Assembly: GCF_037477895.1 (NCBI RefSeq)
Contig: NZ_CP132744.1
Span: 992,001 to 1,056,000, forward strand
Direction: 5' to 3'
Source: Mycetohabitans endofungorum
Lineage (GTDB): Bacteria; Pseudomonadota; Gammaproteobacteria; Burkholderiales; Burkholderiaceae
DNA length: 64,000 nt
The notes under the pieces are model-generated. The model saw nothing but the letters and a program-made list of their open reading frames with translations, did not search any database and was not told the origin of the DNA. Below are positions 1-8,962 of the stretch, piece after piece (the stretch's first letter is position 1; each line of letters opens with the position of its first letter). The position numbers and the translations under genes were made by a program.

Positions 1-285
1 GCCGGTTCGTCGCGAATACGTGCAAGACCGTTGGGGCGCGTTCAGATAGCCTTCGCCTTATCAAATGGCCTGCTCTATGCCTCGTCGAGGTGTCGGCTCA
101 TTCAACGGCGCATTGCGTGAGACATCGAGTCGCGCTTTGCTGGCGCACCGGCAAAAGTGCATGGCGCAGGGCGCCAGCGCGTGGAACGGATACCATCGTG
201 CTGTTCAGCCTTGCACCGGCATGGGCTCATGCACCACACCGTTGCCTTGGGCGCTGCTAGCTCCATGACGCCGAGCGGGTAGCCG
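1..285. other. no gene recognised at window start
   Basis: No convincing coding sequence, RNA gene or repeat is seen here. The short open frames on both strands have no recognisable protein similarity and no good ribosome binding site. It is the region downstream of the leftward phasin gene, so it may hold that gene's 3' untranslated region. Confidence 0.5.
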
Positions 286-852
286 TTACTTCTTGGCGGT
301 GCGCGATGCCTGTGCGGCAGCTTGCTGAGCAGCTTTCGACGCAGCAGTGGCGGCGGCGTTGAAGTTGCTTTCAGCGATCTCAACTGCCTGCTTTGTGGCC
401 TTTTGCACCGTTTCGTAGGTTGTGTTCGCGGCGGTGATCGCTGATTTCAACACCGAGACGACGGTTTCCGAGCCAGCCGGCGCGGTTTTCGCAACATTGT
501 CGACCAACGCCTGCACGTTGCGGTTTTGTTCCTCGTACTGCGCTTCGGCAACGCGGACGAATTCGGCTTGCGTGGCCGACGCGATCTCGTACAGGTGATG
601 GCCGTACGACAGGACTTTCTCCGCGGCAGGCTGCCCCAGGCTGGTTTGCAGCGACAACAGCTCCTGCGCATCCTTCACCGACAGCATGCGGTGCGCGTTT
701 TCTTGAGATTCGGCCAGTGTCGCCTTCGCCGCTTTTAGGTTTAGCTCAACGAGTTTTTCGGCGCCTTCGAACGCTTTGTTCGCCAAACCAAACCACGTTT
801 CCAAATTCACCTTCTGGGCGGCAGCGATTTGCTCGGGGGTCAACAGATTCAT
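286..852 (-). CDS. phaP: Phasin family protein (PHA granule-associated)
   Basis: A 188-residue phasin of the Phasin_2 type, which coats polyhydroxyalkanoate granules in the cytoplasm and limits their size. The start is the ATG giving [13 protein letters not shown], the typical N-terminus of Burkholderiaceae phasins; an upstream in-frame extension is ignored because it runs through the promoter. The body is all-helical and Cys-free. It begins with the characteristic LTPEQ and [13 protein letters not shown] segments and ends in an alanine/glutamine-rich tail (about residues 160-188) with basic residues at the end. It is monocistronic, with its own strong sigma-70 promoter and flanking PhaR-like palindromes, so regulation by PHA status through PhaR is likely (inference). 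Family assignment is secure; which phasin paralogue it is cannot be told. Confidence 0.93.
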   Translation of the reverse strand: MNLLTPEQIAAAQKVNLETWFGLANKAFEGAEKLVELNLKAAKATLAESQENAHRMLSVKDAQELLSLQTSLGQPAAEKVLSYGHHLYEIASATQAEFVRVAEAQYEEQNRNVQALVDNVAKTAPAGSETVVSVLKSAITAANTTYETVQKATKQAVEIAESNFNAAATAASKAAQQAAAQASRTAKK

Positions 853-911
853 GCTTGCGCTCCTGACCGACCCTGGCGGGGCCGCTGGTGGGGAGAAAGG
901 CCGCCGCGCTG

Positions 912-983
912 TTGTGCAGTGCAGCAGAATACGCATTTTAGGTGTGTTTGCGCGCGTGTCAAGTTTTTTTGTGCAGTGCACAA
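912..983. promoter_or_regulatory. Paired TTGTGCA/TGCACAA palindromes (putative PhaR operators)
   Basis: Two copies of TTGTGCAGTGCA occur 57 bp apart, at 912-923 and 969-980. The second extends to a perfect 15-bp palindrome, TTGTGCA-G-TGCACAA (969-983). They bracket the phasin promoter: one lies just upstream of its -35 and one between its -10 and the gene. Sites of TGCA-type dyad symmetry are bound by the PHA-responsive repressor PhaR in other PHA producers. Assignment to PhaR is inference; the repeats themselves are seen directly. Confidence 0.6.
935..962 (-). promoter_or_regulatory. Sigma-70 promoter of the phasin gene
   Basis: On the minus strand TTGACA (957-962) is followed after 16 bp by TAAAAT (935-940). 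This is a near-consensus -35/-10 pair, with about 83 bp from the -10 to the phasin ATG. The -35 is adjacent to the palindrome at 969-983. Confidence 0.75.
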
Positions 984-1428
984 ATCAGGCTTCAGCTTAA
1001 TAAACAAGTGTTTAGCGGCGTAAGCCGATGGGGCCGCAGCCAGCGCGGCTCGCTCAACGCAGCGTCTCAGCACACCGCGCTTCGCCTGGTCGGGATGTAC
1101 ACGCACCGTTGTGTGTCAATTTCGAGAACGTTTGAGTCATTGATTTGTTGTAGCGCGGCGCGCGACGAGAAAGGCATCTTTGTGCTGTCTCGAGGCAAAC
1201 CTGGTTCAACATCGGTGGCACCAAACCGTTAAGTCGGAGGTAGGCACCGTTAAGCGACGGTGTAGCGAACTACCGTACGCGCCTGATTACTGATTTCAAT
1301 TACACTGCAAGGCTCGATTGTCTGCCCTGAACGCCTGACAGGTCTTGGATGAAGTATTGGCGATAAGTGCCTAATAGGTTAGTCATTCCGGGCTTGGCTA
1401 CACTTTCGGAAATCCGGTCATAACACGA
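984..1428. other. intergenic region between phasin and pbpG
   Basis: About 445 bp without a recognisable gene, between two divergent genes. It must hold the promoter of the rightward pbpG gene, but no clear -35/-10 pair stands out. A few short open frames lack similarity and translation signals. Confidence 0.5.
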
Positions 1429-2598
1429 ATGAAAAGCACCTTGTTTTCGTCGTTGAAAGGCATCTGTGTCGCTGCCTTTGGCACGGCGTTGTCCATCGCC
1501 GGCTCAGCCATGCTGATGGCTGCGCTGGTCGCGCCGGCCAACGCGTATGCCGTCACCGCCGCGAAGGAAGCACGCGAATCCCGTGCGCGCCATGCTACCG
1601 CCGGCAAAGGTGGCAAGGCATGGACTGCGAAGCACCCGTCCAGGACCCGGCAAGCCCGCGCCGCGCGCTCGAGCAAGGTGGTGCGGCAGGCCGCCGCGCA
1701 GCCGTCGAAACGGCGCGTGTCGGCGCGGCTGAAGGGCCGTACGCACCATGCGGCCGTGCGCCGGGTCGCGTACCAGCCCAGGCCCGCAGTAGGCGCGTTC
1801 ACGCTGCAGTCCGACGGCAGCGTGGCGTTGCGCTCGACGGTGGGCTTCATGGTCGATCAGAACACCGGTGAGGTACTGTACGACAAGAACTCGGCGTCAG
1901 TCGTGCCGATCGCGTCGATCACGAAGCTGATGACCGCGATGGTCGTGCTGGATTCGAAGGCACCGCTCAATGAGAGGCTGACGGTGACCGACGAGGACCG
2001 CGACTACGAGAAGGGCACCGGTTCCCGATTGTTGATCGGCTCGACGTTGTCGCGTGAGGATATGCTGCACATCGCGCTGATGGCCTCGGAGAATCGCGCC
2101 GCCGCGGCGCTGTCGCGCTACTATCCCGGCGGCCGACCCGGGTTCATCGCAGCGATGAACCGCAAGGCCGTCGAATTGGGTATGGCCCAAACCCATTTCC
2201 AGAACGCGACCGGCCTAACCTCGCAGAACGTGTCCAGCGCGCGCGACCTCGCGAAGATGGTCAATGCGGCATATCGGTATCCGCTGATCCGCCAGTTCTC
2301 CACTGACCGCAGCTACGATGTGTTCACCGGCAAGCGCATGCTCGCCTATAACAGCACGAACGCGCTGGTGCGCAACGCTTCGTGGGATATCGGGTTGCAG
2401 AAAACCGGCTTTATCAACGAGGCCGGCGAATGCCTGGTCATGCAGGCGACGATCCATGGCCGGCCCGTGATCATGGTGCTGCTGGACTCGTTTGGCAAGT
2501 ATTCGCGCTTTGCCGATGCACAACGGTTGCGCAATTGGATGGACACTGGCGGAGTGCAACGTGTGACGAGCGCACAGACCAACGGCGCTGGCACCTGA
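1429..2598 (+). CDS. pbpG: D-alanyl-D-alanine endopeptidase, S11 family (PBP7-like)
   Basis: A 389-residue low-molecular-weight penicillin-binding protein that trims peptidoglycan peptides in the periplasm. Residues 1-40 form a signal peptide (basic start, hydrophobic run, cut near ANA-YA). A long Arg/Lys/Ala-rich linker (about 43-120) precedes the S11 catalytic domain. The three active-site motifs are intact: SITK (Ser163-Lys166), SEN (220-222) and KTG (325-327). The protein stops soon after the catalytic domain and lacks the C-terminal domain of DacA-type carboxypeptidases, which favours PbpG. The basic linker, unusually long for the family, may bind the cell wall. The gene stands alone. 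Family assignment is sure; endopeptidase rather than carboxypeptidase activity is inferred from the family. Confidence 0.92.
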   Translation: MKSTLFSSLKGICVAAFGTALSIAGSAMLMAALVAPANAYAVTAAKEARESRARHATAGKGGKAWTAKHPSRTRQARAARSSKVVRQAAAQPSKRRVSARLKGRTHHAAVRRVAYQPRPAVGAFTLQSDGSVALRSTVGFMVDQNTGEVLYDKNSASVVPIASITKLMTAMVVLDSKAPLNERLTVTDEDRDYEKGTGSRLLIGSTLSREDMLHIALMASENRAAAALSRYYPGGRPGFIAAMNRKAVELGMAQTHFQNATGLTSQNVSSARDLAKMVNAAYRYPLIRQFSTDRSYDVFTGKRMLAYNSTNALVRNASWDIGLQKTGFINEAGECLVMQATIHGRPVIMVLLDSFGKYSRFADAQRLRNWMDTGGVQRVTSAQTNGAGT

Positions 2599-2714
2599 AC
2601 TGCACCCGTGTGCCGGTGTGCGGTCAATCTGCGCATTGGCGTTGGCCGGGCCGGCGCGCGTTCGCGGGTCTATCGTTCGCCGGCGATACCTGGCGGACGG
2701 TGGAACCGTTCATT

Positions 2715-3521
2715 TCACGCGGCAGCAGCAGCCGTGGTGGTGTTCGCCGGCGGCTGGTACCCGAGCGCCTGTGAAATTTCCAGCGCGGTATGGGTGAGCT
2801 GCGCGAGCCATGCGTTTTGCAAGCGGTCCGCCGGCGCGGACAGTGACAGGCCCGCCACCAGTTTCGAGCTGTCGTCATAGATGCCAGCCGCGATGCATCG
2901 CACGCCTAGTTCCAGTTCCTCATTGTCACGTGCACACGCTTGCTGGCGCACGTGTGCCAGTTCGCGCTCTAGCTTTGCTAGATCCGTGATGCTGTTCTGC
3001 GTATGGCCGGCTAGCCCGGTGCGCGTTGCGTAGGCGCGCACGCGCGATGCTTCGTCCGCGGCCAGGAACAGCTTGCCGACGGACGTCAGATGCAGCGGCG
3101 CGCGGCCACCGATCGCGCGGACCACCTGCATGCCGGAGCGCTCCGAATAGGCGCGTTCGATATAGACGATTTCGTCACCCTGCCTAACAGATAGGTTCAC
3201 CGTTTGCCCAGTGAGCCGGTGCAGTTCGCGCATTGGGCCGAGCGCGGCGTCGCGCACCGACAACCGGGCTTTGACCAGATTGCCTAACTCGAGCAGACGC
3301 ATGCCCAGGCGGTACGTGCCCGGATCCGAACGATCGACGAGCCGGCACGTTACCATGTCGTTCAGGATTCGATGGGCGGTCGAGGGATGAAGCTCGGTGC
3401 GTTGCGCGAGTTCCTTGAGGCTGACAGGATCGCTATGCGCGGCGAGCGCGTCGAGCAGCCGCATCATCCGGTTGATTACCTGGATCGAGGTCTTGGCTTC
3501 TGCGTTCAGGTCGCTCATCAT
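2715..3521 (-). CDS. IclR family transcriptional regulator
   Basis: About 268 residues, starting at the tandem ATGs giving MMSDLNAEAKTS. An N-terminal winged helix-turn-helix (segment SLKELAQRTELHPSTAHRIL) is followed by the IclR effector-binding domain, with typical segments around LTGQTVNLSVRQGDEIVYIERA and IAAGIYDDSSKLVAGLSLSAP. The C-terminal tail is an alanine/threonine run. Such proteins control catabolic genes in response to small acids. It is divergent from the truncated acyl-CoA dehydrogenase and the hydroxyisobutyryl-CoA hydrolase, so a role in branched-chain acyl-CoA catabolism is plausible. The deletion that removed the dehydrogenase N-terminus lies right at its promoter, so the original target may be lost. 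The ligand is unknown. Confidence 0.9.
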   Translation of the reverse strand: MMSDLNAEAKTSIQVINRMMRLLDALAAHSDPVSLKELAQRTELHPSTAHRILNDMVTCRLVDRSDPGTYRLGMRLLELGNLVKARLSVRDAALGPMRELHRLTGQTVNLSVRQGDEIVYIERAYSERSGMQVVRAIGGRAPLHLTSVGKLFLAADEASRVRAYATRTGLAGHTQNSITDLAKLERELAHVRQQACARDNEELELGVRCIAAGIYDDSSKLVAGLSLSAPADRLQNAWLAQLTHTALEISQALGYQPPANTTTAAAAA

Positions 3522-3609
3522 GGATACCGCTGTGCTGCAGTAGAAACCCGATTGTATCTCGTATGGTGAAAGATGCGAACGGTATGATGCCGCTGCGCGA
3601 GCACCAGAG

Positions 3610-3894
3610 CGTGCCAAGGTGCTGGCGGACATGGCCACGCAACTGAACGCGGCGTGCTTGCTCGCGCATCACGCGGCGCGCTTGCGCACCGCTGGCAAGC
3701 CGTGCCTGTCCGAGGCCAAGCTTTACACGTCGGAGATGGCCGAGCGGGTGTGCTCCAGCGCGATCCAGGTGCATAGCGGATACGGCTATCTTGAGGGCTA
3801 TGCCGTCGAGCGACACTACCGTGATGCGCGCATTATGCAGCTTTACGAAGGAACAAGCGAGATACAGCGGATGGTGATGGCACGGCAGGTCTAG
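3610..3894 (+). pseudogene. Acyl-CoA dehydrogenase, C-terminal remnant
   Basis: Only the last ~95 residues of an acyl-CoA dehydrogenase remain. Readable similarity begins near [10 protein letters not shown] and includes the C-terminal helical-domain signature [20 protein letters not shown] and the closing [16 protein letters not shown]. Full family members are about 375-390 residues, so roughly 290 residues (the FAD and acyl-CoA binding parts) are missing. The same frame is open back to a TAG at 3541, but that stretch has no family resemblance and abuts the start of the divergent IclR gene. The neighbouring valine-pathway hydrolase suggests the ancestor was an isobutyryl/short-chain acyl-CoA dehydrogenase (inference). 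It cannot encode a working enzyme. Confidence 0.85.
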
Positions 3895-3934
3895 CACGCG
3901 CGCCGTGCTGGTCAGCGTGATGCGAGGGAGGGTT

Positions 3935-5110
3935 ATGACGACAGGGTCGCCCGCAGTGGGCGTGGTTGAGGCCGCCGCCGGAGCGCGGCGTGATGTTCCG
4001 GCCGCCGCACCGGTGACAGCCGAACATTTGAGTTATCAGGTGATCAATCGGGTGGCGGTCGTGACGCTGAATCGTCCCGATGCGCTGAACGCGCTGTCGC
4101 ATTCGATGGTGCGCACGCTGGCGCAATGGGTCGAGCAATGCCGGACGGACGACCAAATTTTGGCACTAGTGCTGTGCGGTGCCGGCGACAAGGGTTTTTG
4201 CGCAGGGGGCGATGTGCGGGCGCTGTACCGGCTGGCGAGCGCCGGCGAGCGCTCGTGGCAAGCGTTCTTCATTGACGAATATCGGCTCGATTTCGCGCTG
4301 CATTATTTCCCTAAGCCCGTGGTAGCGCTGATGGACGGCATTACGATGGGCGGTGGGATGGGGTTGGCACAGGGTGCCTCGCTGCGGATTGCCACCCAAC
4401 GTAGCCGGATCGCGATGCCGGAAACACGAATCGGTTTCGTGCCAGATGTGGGGGCCACGCGATTCTTGGCCGTGCTGCCGGTGGAGTTGGAACTGTATGT
4501 TGGATTGACCGGCGTGACGCTCAGCGGGGCCGATGCGCAGCGGCTCGGATTGGCCGATCTGCTGGTTGACGCCGATGCGTTGCGCGATTTCGACGTGCGA
4601 CTGTGTGAAGCGGACACCACGGACATTGATCGTGCGCTGAAGCAGGCATTCGGCGGCTCCGATTCCAAGCCGGTACGCAGTACCGTGGACGATTGGCGCG
4701 CGCTAGCCATGCGTCATTTCAATCCTCGCCACTCGGTTGAGCAGATCGTTGCGTCGCTACACGGCCATTTGTCGGCCGGTCCCCGCGAGGCCGAGCGCGA
4801 ATGGCTCAGCGCGACCCTCGATGCGCTGAGCGCCTATTCTCCCACCATGCTCAACGTGACGCGGCAGGCGTTGCTGCGGGGACGCCATATGACGCTGGCT
4901 GAATGTCTGCGGATGGAACTGGCGATCGCCACACAGGCGATCGACCACGGCGACTTCTGCGAAGGGGTGCGGGCGCACCTGATCGACAAGGACAAGCGGC
5001 CGCGCTGGGCGCCGGCCACGCTGGCCGAGGTCCGCGAAGAGCATGTGGCCGCGATGCTGCGCTCGCCGTGGCGCGCCGACGCGCATCCGCTGGCCGACCT
5101 GCACGGCTGA
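3935..5110 (+). CDS. Enoyl-CoA hydratase/isomerase family, 3-hydroxyisobutyryl-CoA hydrolase type
   Basis: A 391-residue crotonase-fold protein. The ATG at 3935 is chosen because an AGGGAGG ribosome site sits just upstream. Residues 84-98 (DKGFCAGGDVRALYR), the FFIDEYRLDF segment, the PKPVVALMDGITMGGG loop (126-141) and MPETRIGFVPDVG (161-173) are signatures of the HIBYL-CoA hydrolase branch rather than plain enoyl-CoA hydratases, as is the length. It would hydrolyse 3-hydroxyisobutyryl-CoA in valine breakdown. Its usual partner, the acyl-CoA dehydrogenase 40 bp upstream, is truncated, and no mmsA or mmsB is visible, so the pathway is broken locally. The first ~25 residues are Ala-rich and poorly conserved. 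Confidence 0.88.
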   Translation: MTTGSPAVGVVEAAAGARRDVPAAAPVTAEHLSYQVINRVAVVTLNRPDALNALSHSMVRTLAQWVEQCRTDDQILALVLCGAGDKGFCAGGDVRALYRLASAGERSWQAFFIDEYRLDFALHYFPKPVVALMDGITMGGGMGLAQGASLRIATQRSRIAMPETRIGFVPDVGATRFLAVLPVELELYVGLTGVTLSGADAQRLGLADLLVDADALRDFDVRLCEADTTDIDRALKQAFGGSDSKPVRSTVDDWRALAMRHFNPRHSVEQIVASLHGHLSAGPREAEREWLSATLDALSAYSPTMLNVTRQALLRGRHMTLAECLRMELAIATQAIDHGDFCEGVRAHLIDKDKRPRWAPATLAEVREEHVAAMLRSPWRADAHPLADLHG

Positions 5111-5560
5111 GCCGTTCAACTCACACGCCTCGCGCACGCCGCGGCGCCTGCTTAGTGCCAGTGTGTGTCCGTCTTGCAGGCCCTTCCATATGGGGCTGGC
5201 TGCGGAGCTGCCATTGTCGTCTCTCATGTTGCGGCCCTGGGTATTGCCGCACGCCGGCGGCAATGAAAAACGACAAGTTATCGGGTTGGTGGCGGGGCGC
5301 GGCGTGGTGCCGCTGGCGGCACGATGGGGTCTGCAATGGGTGCGTCGGCCGGCGCGTCGCGCTGGCTCGATCTGCTCAGTCAAGCGCGGTTCAATGCGGA
5401 GTTAGCGTGCACTGTGTCATACGGGCTTATCGATGGCGAGCCCATGCCCGGGTGTGCCGGGCGGCCAGTGCGCGATGTGGCAATCGTGCCTATTAGTACA
5501 AGCGTGCAGCACGAGCATGGATTCCGGCGTAGAATTGCGGCGCTCCGAACATTCAAACCC
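5111..5560. other. intergenic region, nothing recognised
   Basis: A 450-bp GC-rich stretch after the hydrolase gene. Open frames exist in several phases, as expected at this GC content, but none resembles a known protein or has a convincing ribosome site. It may be decayed sequence from the dismantled valine-degradation cluster (inference) and should contain the promoter of the downstream phosphatase. Confidence 0.4.
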
Positions 5561-6043
5561 ATGAAAACTGTCGCGCTGCTTTTCGTCTGCCTTGGCAATA
5601 TTTGCCGTTCCCCCACCGCCGAAGCGGTGATGCGCGCCAAGGTACACGAGGCCGGGCTGGCTGACACGATCCACTTAGACTCGGCCGGCACGGGAGACTG
5701 GCATGTAGGTGCCGCACCCGACCCCCGTGCGTGCCGCGCCGCGATGTCGCGCGGTTACGCATTGGACGCGTTGCGTGCCCGGCAGGTCAGCGCCGGCGAT
5801 TTTGCGCGGTTCGATCTGCTGCTCGCGATGGATCATGACAACGTCGTCGAGCTGCGCCGCCGCTGCCCGTCCGAGCATGGGCATAAGATCCGGCTGCTAA
5901 TGGAGTTCGCGCGCCGTTACGATACCGACATCGTTGACGATCCTTATTTCGGTGGCCACGAAGGCTTTGAGCGCGTGCTTGATGAAGTCGAGGACGCCTG
6001 CGACGGCTTGCTTGCGCAGTTGCGGCAGCGCTACGCAATCTAA
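5561..6043 (+). CDS. Low molecular weight protein-tyrosine phosphatase
   Basis: A 160-residue cytosolic phosphatase with the P-loop C10-LGNIC-R16-S17 at the N-terminus and the general acid in DPYF (Asp127-Phe130), both in the expected places. The ATG at 5561 puts the catalytic Cys at position 10, typical for the family. Members dephosphorylate phosphotyrosine on BY-kinases or other substrates; no capsule or exopolysaccharide kinase gene is near, so the substrate is unknown. It precedes the isc operon, the usual position of this gene in Burkholderia. The 5' region is open further upstream in frame but without conservation. Confidence 0.92.
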   Translation: MKTVALLFVCLGNICRSPTAEAVMRAKVHEAGLADTIHLDSAGTGDWHVGAAPDPRACRAAMSRGYALDALRARQVSAGDFARFDLLLAMDHDNVVELRRRCPSEHGHKIRLLMEFARRYDTDIVDDPYFGGHEGFERVLDEVEDACDGLLAQLRQRYAI

Positions 6044-6125
6044 GCGGCACGCAGCGCGCGAGCCGACGGCAGCGCACGTTGCCGCATGGAGCGGTGCACT
6101 AGTCTGTCCCTGAACGCGGTAGGGG

Positions 6126-6156
6126 TACTTGACTAAAATGCTAGGATATTTATACT
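6126..6156 (+). promoter_or_regulatory. iscR promoter with overlapping IscR-type box
   Basis: TTGACT (6129-6134), a 16-bp spacer and TATACT (6151-6156) form a strong sigma-70 promoter about 38 bp before the iscR ATG. The sequence TACTTGACTAAAATGCTAGG with the following ATAT resembles the imperfect palindrome bound by holo-IscR (type 1 site), overlapping the -35 and spacer. This would give negative autoregulation by Fe-S status. The promoter is seen directly; the operator is an inference from motif resemblance. Confidence 0.7.
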
Positions 6157-6193
6157 TGATAAAAATTGTCGAGAATTACGGGTGCCCCACACC

Positions 6194-6724
6194 ATGAGAC
6201 TCACTACAAAAGGTCGCTTCGCCGTTACCGCGATGATCGACTTGGCGTTACGCCAAGAGAAGGGCCCTGTGACGCTCGCAGGTATTAGTCAGCGGCAGCG
6301 GATCTCGCTGTCTTATTTGGAGCAGCTGTTTGGCAAGCTGCGCCGGCACGAGATCGTCGAGTCGGTGCGCGGACCGGGCGGCGGCTACCATCTCGCGCGC
6401 CGCCCCGACGAGGTGACCGTGGCCGACATCATTATCGCGGTTGACGAGCCGCTGGACGCGACGCAGTGCGGTGGCAAGGGCACGTGCGAGGGCACCAAAC
6501 AGCCAGACGGCCATTGCATGACGCATGAATTGTGGTCGACGCTGAACCAGAAGATGGTCGAGTACCTCGATTCCGTGTCGCTGCAGGACTTAGTCGAGCA
6601 ACAGCGCTCGCGCGAGAGTGCAGCGCCGGTGCGGCTCGATCGGCGAGGCGAGCCGGTAGCGCCGGACGCGGTCCGCGTCGGGCCGAAAGGACCGAATTCC
6701 GTGTTCAACATCGCGCAGTCCTGA
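6194..6724 (+). CDS. iscR: Fe-S cluster assembly transcription factor IscR
   Basis: A 176-residue Rrf2-family regulator starting at the ATG giving [14 protein letters not shown]; a GTG 12 bp upstream is less likely. The winged helix covers about residues 1-60 and the [11 protein letters not shown] wing is intact. Cluster ligands are Cys92, Cys98 and Cys108 with His111. Compared with E. coli IscR (Cys92, Cys98, Cys104, His107) four extra residues lie between the second and third cysteines. It senses [2Fe-2S] supply and represses this operon when cluster-loaded. The C-terminal ~35 residues are Arg/Pro-rich and longer than in E. coli. First gene of iscRSUA-hscBA-fdx-iscX. Confidence 0.96.
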   Translation: MRLTTKGRFAVTAMIDLALRQEKGPVTLAGISQRQRISLSYLEQLFGKLRRHEIVESVRGPGGGYHLARRPDEVTVADIIIAVDEPLDATQCGGKGTCEGTKQPDGHCMTHELWSTLNQKMVEYLDSVSLQDLVEQQRSRESAAPVRLDRRGEPVAPDAVRVGPKGPNSVFNIAQS

Positions 6725-6780
6725 GCGGACGACGACGCGACACACGTATTGGCAGCAGACACAGACTTGCGGAGCCCCAT

Positions 6781-8004
6781 ATGAAAAATCCCCCGTTCCA
6801 CCTGCCCATTTACATGGACTACAGCGCGACGACGCCCATTGACCCGCGCGTGGCGGATAAGATGATCCCGTACCTGCGCGAGCAATTCGGTAACCCGGCC
6901 TCGCGTAGCCATGCATATGGCTGGGAAGCTGAGCGCGCGGTCGAACAGGCGCGCGAGCAGGTGGCCGCGTTGGTCAATGCCGATCCGCGCGAGATCATCT
7001 GGACGTCGGGTGCGACCGAGTCGGACAACCTGGCGCTGAAGGGCGCGGCGAATTTTTATCGCAGTAAGGGCAAGCACATCGTCACGGTGAAGACCGAGCA
7101 CAAGGCCGTGCTCGACACCACGCGCGAACTGGAGCGACAGGGCTTCGAGGTGACGTACCTGGACGTGCGTGACGATGGCTTGCTCGACCTGGAGGCATTC
7201 AGCGCGGCGTTGCGACCGGACACCATTCTCGTGTCGGTGATGCATGTAAACAACGAGATTGGCGTGATCCAGGATATTGCGGCGATCGGCGAGATCTGCC
7301 GGCAAAAAGGGATCGTATTCCACGTCGATGCCGCGCAGGCGACCGGCAAGGTCGAAATCGACCTACAGAAGTTGAAGGTCGACTTGATGTCGTTTTCCGC
7401 GCACAAGACATATGGGCCGAAGGGGATCGGTGCGCTGTATGTGCGGCGCAAGCCGCGCGTGCGGATCGAGGCGCAGATGCACGGCGGCGGCCATGAGCGG
7501 GGCATGCGCTCCGGCACGCTCGCCCCCCATCAGATTGTGGGCATGGGCGAGGCGTTCCGGCTGGCCCGCGAGGAAATGGCCACCGAGAACGAGCGGGTGC
7601 GGATGCTGCGCGATCGCTTGCTCAACGGGCTACTGCGGATCGACGAGGTGTACGTGAACGGCGACATGCATGCGCGCGTGCCGCACAACCTGAACGTGAG
7701 CTTCAATTTTGTTGAGGGCGAGTCTCTGATCATGGCGGTCAAGGATGTCGCGGTATCGTCTGGTTCTGCCTGTACGTCCGCGTCGCTGGAGCCGTCGTAC
7801 GTATTGCGCGCGCTGGGCCGTAACGACGAGCTGGCGCATAGCTCGATCCGCTTCACGGTGGGACGCTTCACGACCGAGCAGGAAGTGGACTACGTGATCG
7901 AGTTGTTGAACAACAAGATCGCGAAGCTGCGCGAGCTTTCGCCGTTGTGGGAAATGCATCAGGAAGGGATCGACCTGTCGTCGATCCAATGGGCTGCGCA
8001 TTGA
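6781..8004 (+). CDS. iscS: Cysteine desulfurase IscS
   Basis: A 407-residue PLP enzyme that takes sulfur from cysteine for Fe-S clusters, thiamine and tRNA thiolation. Lys209 in the [12 protein letters not shown] segment is the PLP Schiff-base lysine, and Cys331 in [13 protein letters not shown] is the persulfide-bearing residue on the mobile loop. Length and motifs match E. coli IscS throughout. The ATG lies 56 bp after iscR with AGCCCCAT context and no strong ribosome site. It works with IscU encoded next. Confidence 0.97.
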   Translation: MKNPPFHLPIYMDYSATTPIDPRVADKMIPYLREQFGNPASRSHAYGWEAERAVEQAREQVAALVNADPREIIWTSGATESDNLALKGAANFYRSKGKHIVTVKTEHKAVLDTTRELERQGFEVTYLDVRDDGLLDLEAFSAALRPDTILVSVMHVNNEIGVIQDIAAIGEICRQKGIVFHVDAAQATGKVEIDLQKLKVDLMSFSAHKTYGPKGIGALYVRRKPRVRIEAQMHGGGHERGMRSGTLAPHQIVGMGEAFRLAREEMATENERVRMLRDRLLNGLLRIDEVYVNGDMHARVPHNLNVSFNFVEGESLIMAVKDVAVSSGSACTSASLEPSYVLRALGRNDELAHSSIRFTVGRFTTEQEVDYVIELLNNKIAKLRELSPLWEMHQEGIDLSSIQWAAH

Positions 8005-8048
8005 GCGCGACGGCGTGAACCTCTACCGATACAGCAAGGAGTACTGCA

Positions 8049-8474
8049 ATGGCTTATAGCGACAAGGTTCTGGACCACTATGAAAACCCGCGCAATGTCG
8101 GGTCGTTTGCGAAGGACGATGACGCGGTTGGCACCGGTATGGTCGGTGCGCCGGCGTGCGGTGACGTGATGAAGCTGCAAATCCGGGTCGGCGCGGATGG
8201 GACCATCGAGGACGCGAAGTTCAAGACCTATGGCTGCGGCTCCGCGATCGCGTCCAGTTCGTTGGTGACGGAATGGGTCAAAGGCAAGACGCTGGACCAG
8301 GCACTATCGATCAAGAATACCCAGATCGCCGAGGAGTTGGCGCTGCCACCGGTGAAGATCCACTGCTCGATTTTGGCGGAAGACGCGATCAAGGCGGCGG
8401 TGGCTGATTACAAGAAGCGGCGTGTGGCGGTGGCCGACGAACCTGCTGTCCAGGCGGGCGAAGCGGCGGCTTGA
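8049..8474 (+). CDS. iscU: Fe-S cluster scaffold IscU
   Basis: A 141-residue scaffold on which [2Fe-2S] clusters are built. Cluster ligands Cys37 (ACGDV, with Asp39), Cys63 (YGCGSA) and Cys106 ([10 protein letters not shown]) are all present. The LPPVK motif (99-103) recognised by HscA is intact just before Cys106. The start follows an AAGGAG ribosome site. The last ~15 residues after the conserved core are variable, acidic and Ala-rich. Confidence 0.97.
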   Translation: MAYSDKVLDHYENPRNVGSFAKDDDAVGTGMVGAPACGDVMKLQIRVGADGTIEDAKFKTYGCGSAIASSSLVTEWVKGKTLDQALSIKNTQIAEELALPPVKIHCSILAEDAIKAAVADYKKRRVAVADEPAVQAGEAAA

Positions 8475-8556
8475 CGTGGGGAGTCGCTTGACCGGCCGGT
8501 CAAGCGCGGCAGTGGGCGAACCGATGAATGATGGCCGGCCGGACCGGCGAACGACG

Positions 8557-8880
8557 ATGGCGATCACTTTGACGGAAAAAGCAGCACAGCACGTGCAAAA
8601 GTACCTGACGCGCCGCGGCAAAGGCATCGGGCTGCGGCTCGGAGTGCGCACGACCGGCTGCTCGGGTCTAGCGTACAAGCTCGAATACGTCGATGAACTG
8701 GACTGCGGCGACAGGGTGTTCGAGAGCCATGGGATCAAGGTCATCGTCGATCCGAAGAGCCTGGCGTACATCGACGGCACAGAACTGGATTTCGCTCGCG
8801 AGGGGCTGAACGAGGGGTTCCGGTTTAACAACCCGAACGTGAAGGATGAATGCGGGTGCGGCGAGTCGTTCCGCGTCTGA
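8557..8880 (+). CDS. iscA: Fe-S cluster assembly protein IscA
   Basis: A 107-residue A-type carrier. The three conserved cysteines are Cys35 (TTGCSGLAY), Cys99 and Cys101 (ECGCGESF). The ATG giving [10 protein letters not shown] is the family's standard start; the longer open frame that runs back into iscU is ignored. It receives clusters from IscU and passes them to apo-proteins. It lies 82 bp after iscU. Confidence 0.96.
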   Translation: MAITLTEKAAQHVQKYLTRRGKGIGLRLGVRTTGCSGLAYKLEYVDELDCGDRVFESHGIKVIVDPKSLAYIDGTELDFAREGLNEGFRFNNPNVKDECGCGESFRV

Positions 8881-8962
8881 ATCGTCGCATGCTGCCTTTG
8901 GCGCCATTGGCGTATTTCCTCGGTGCCACCGAACAGCAGGGCGCCAGTTGTGATTTCCGACC

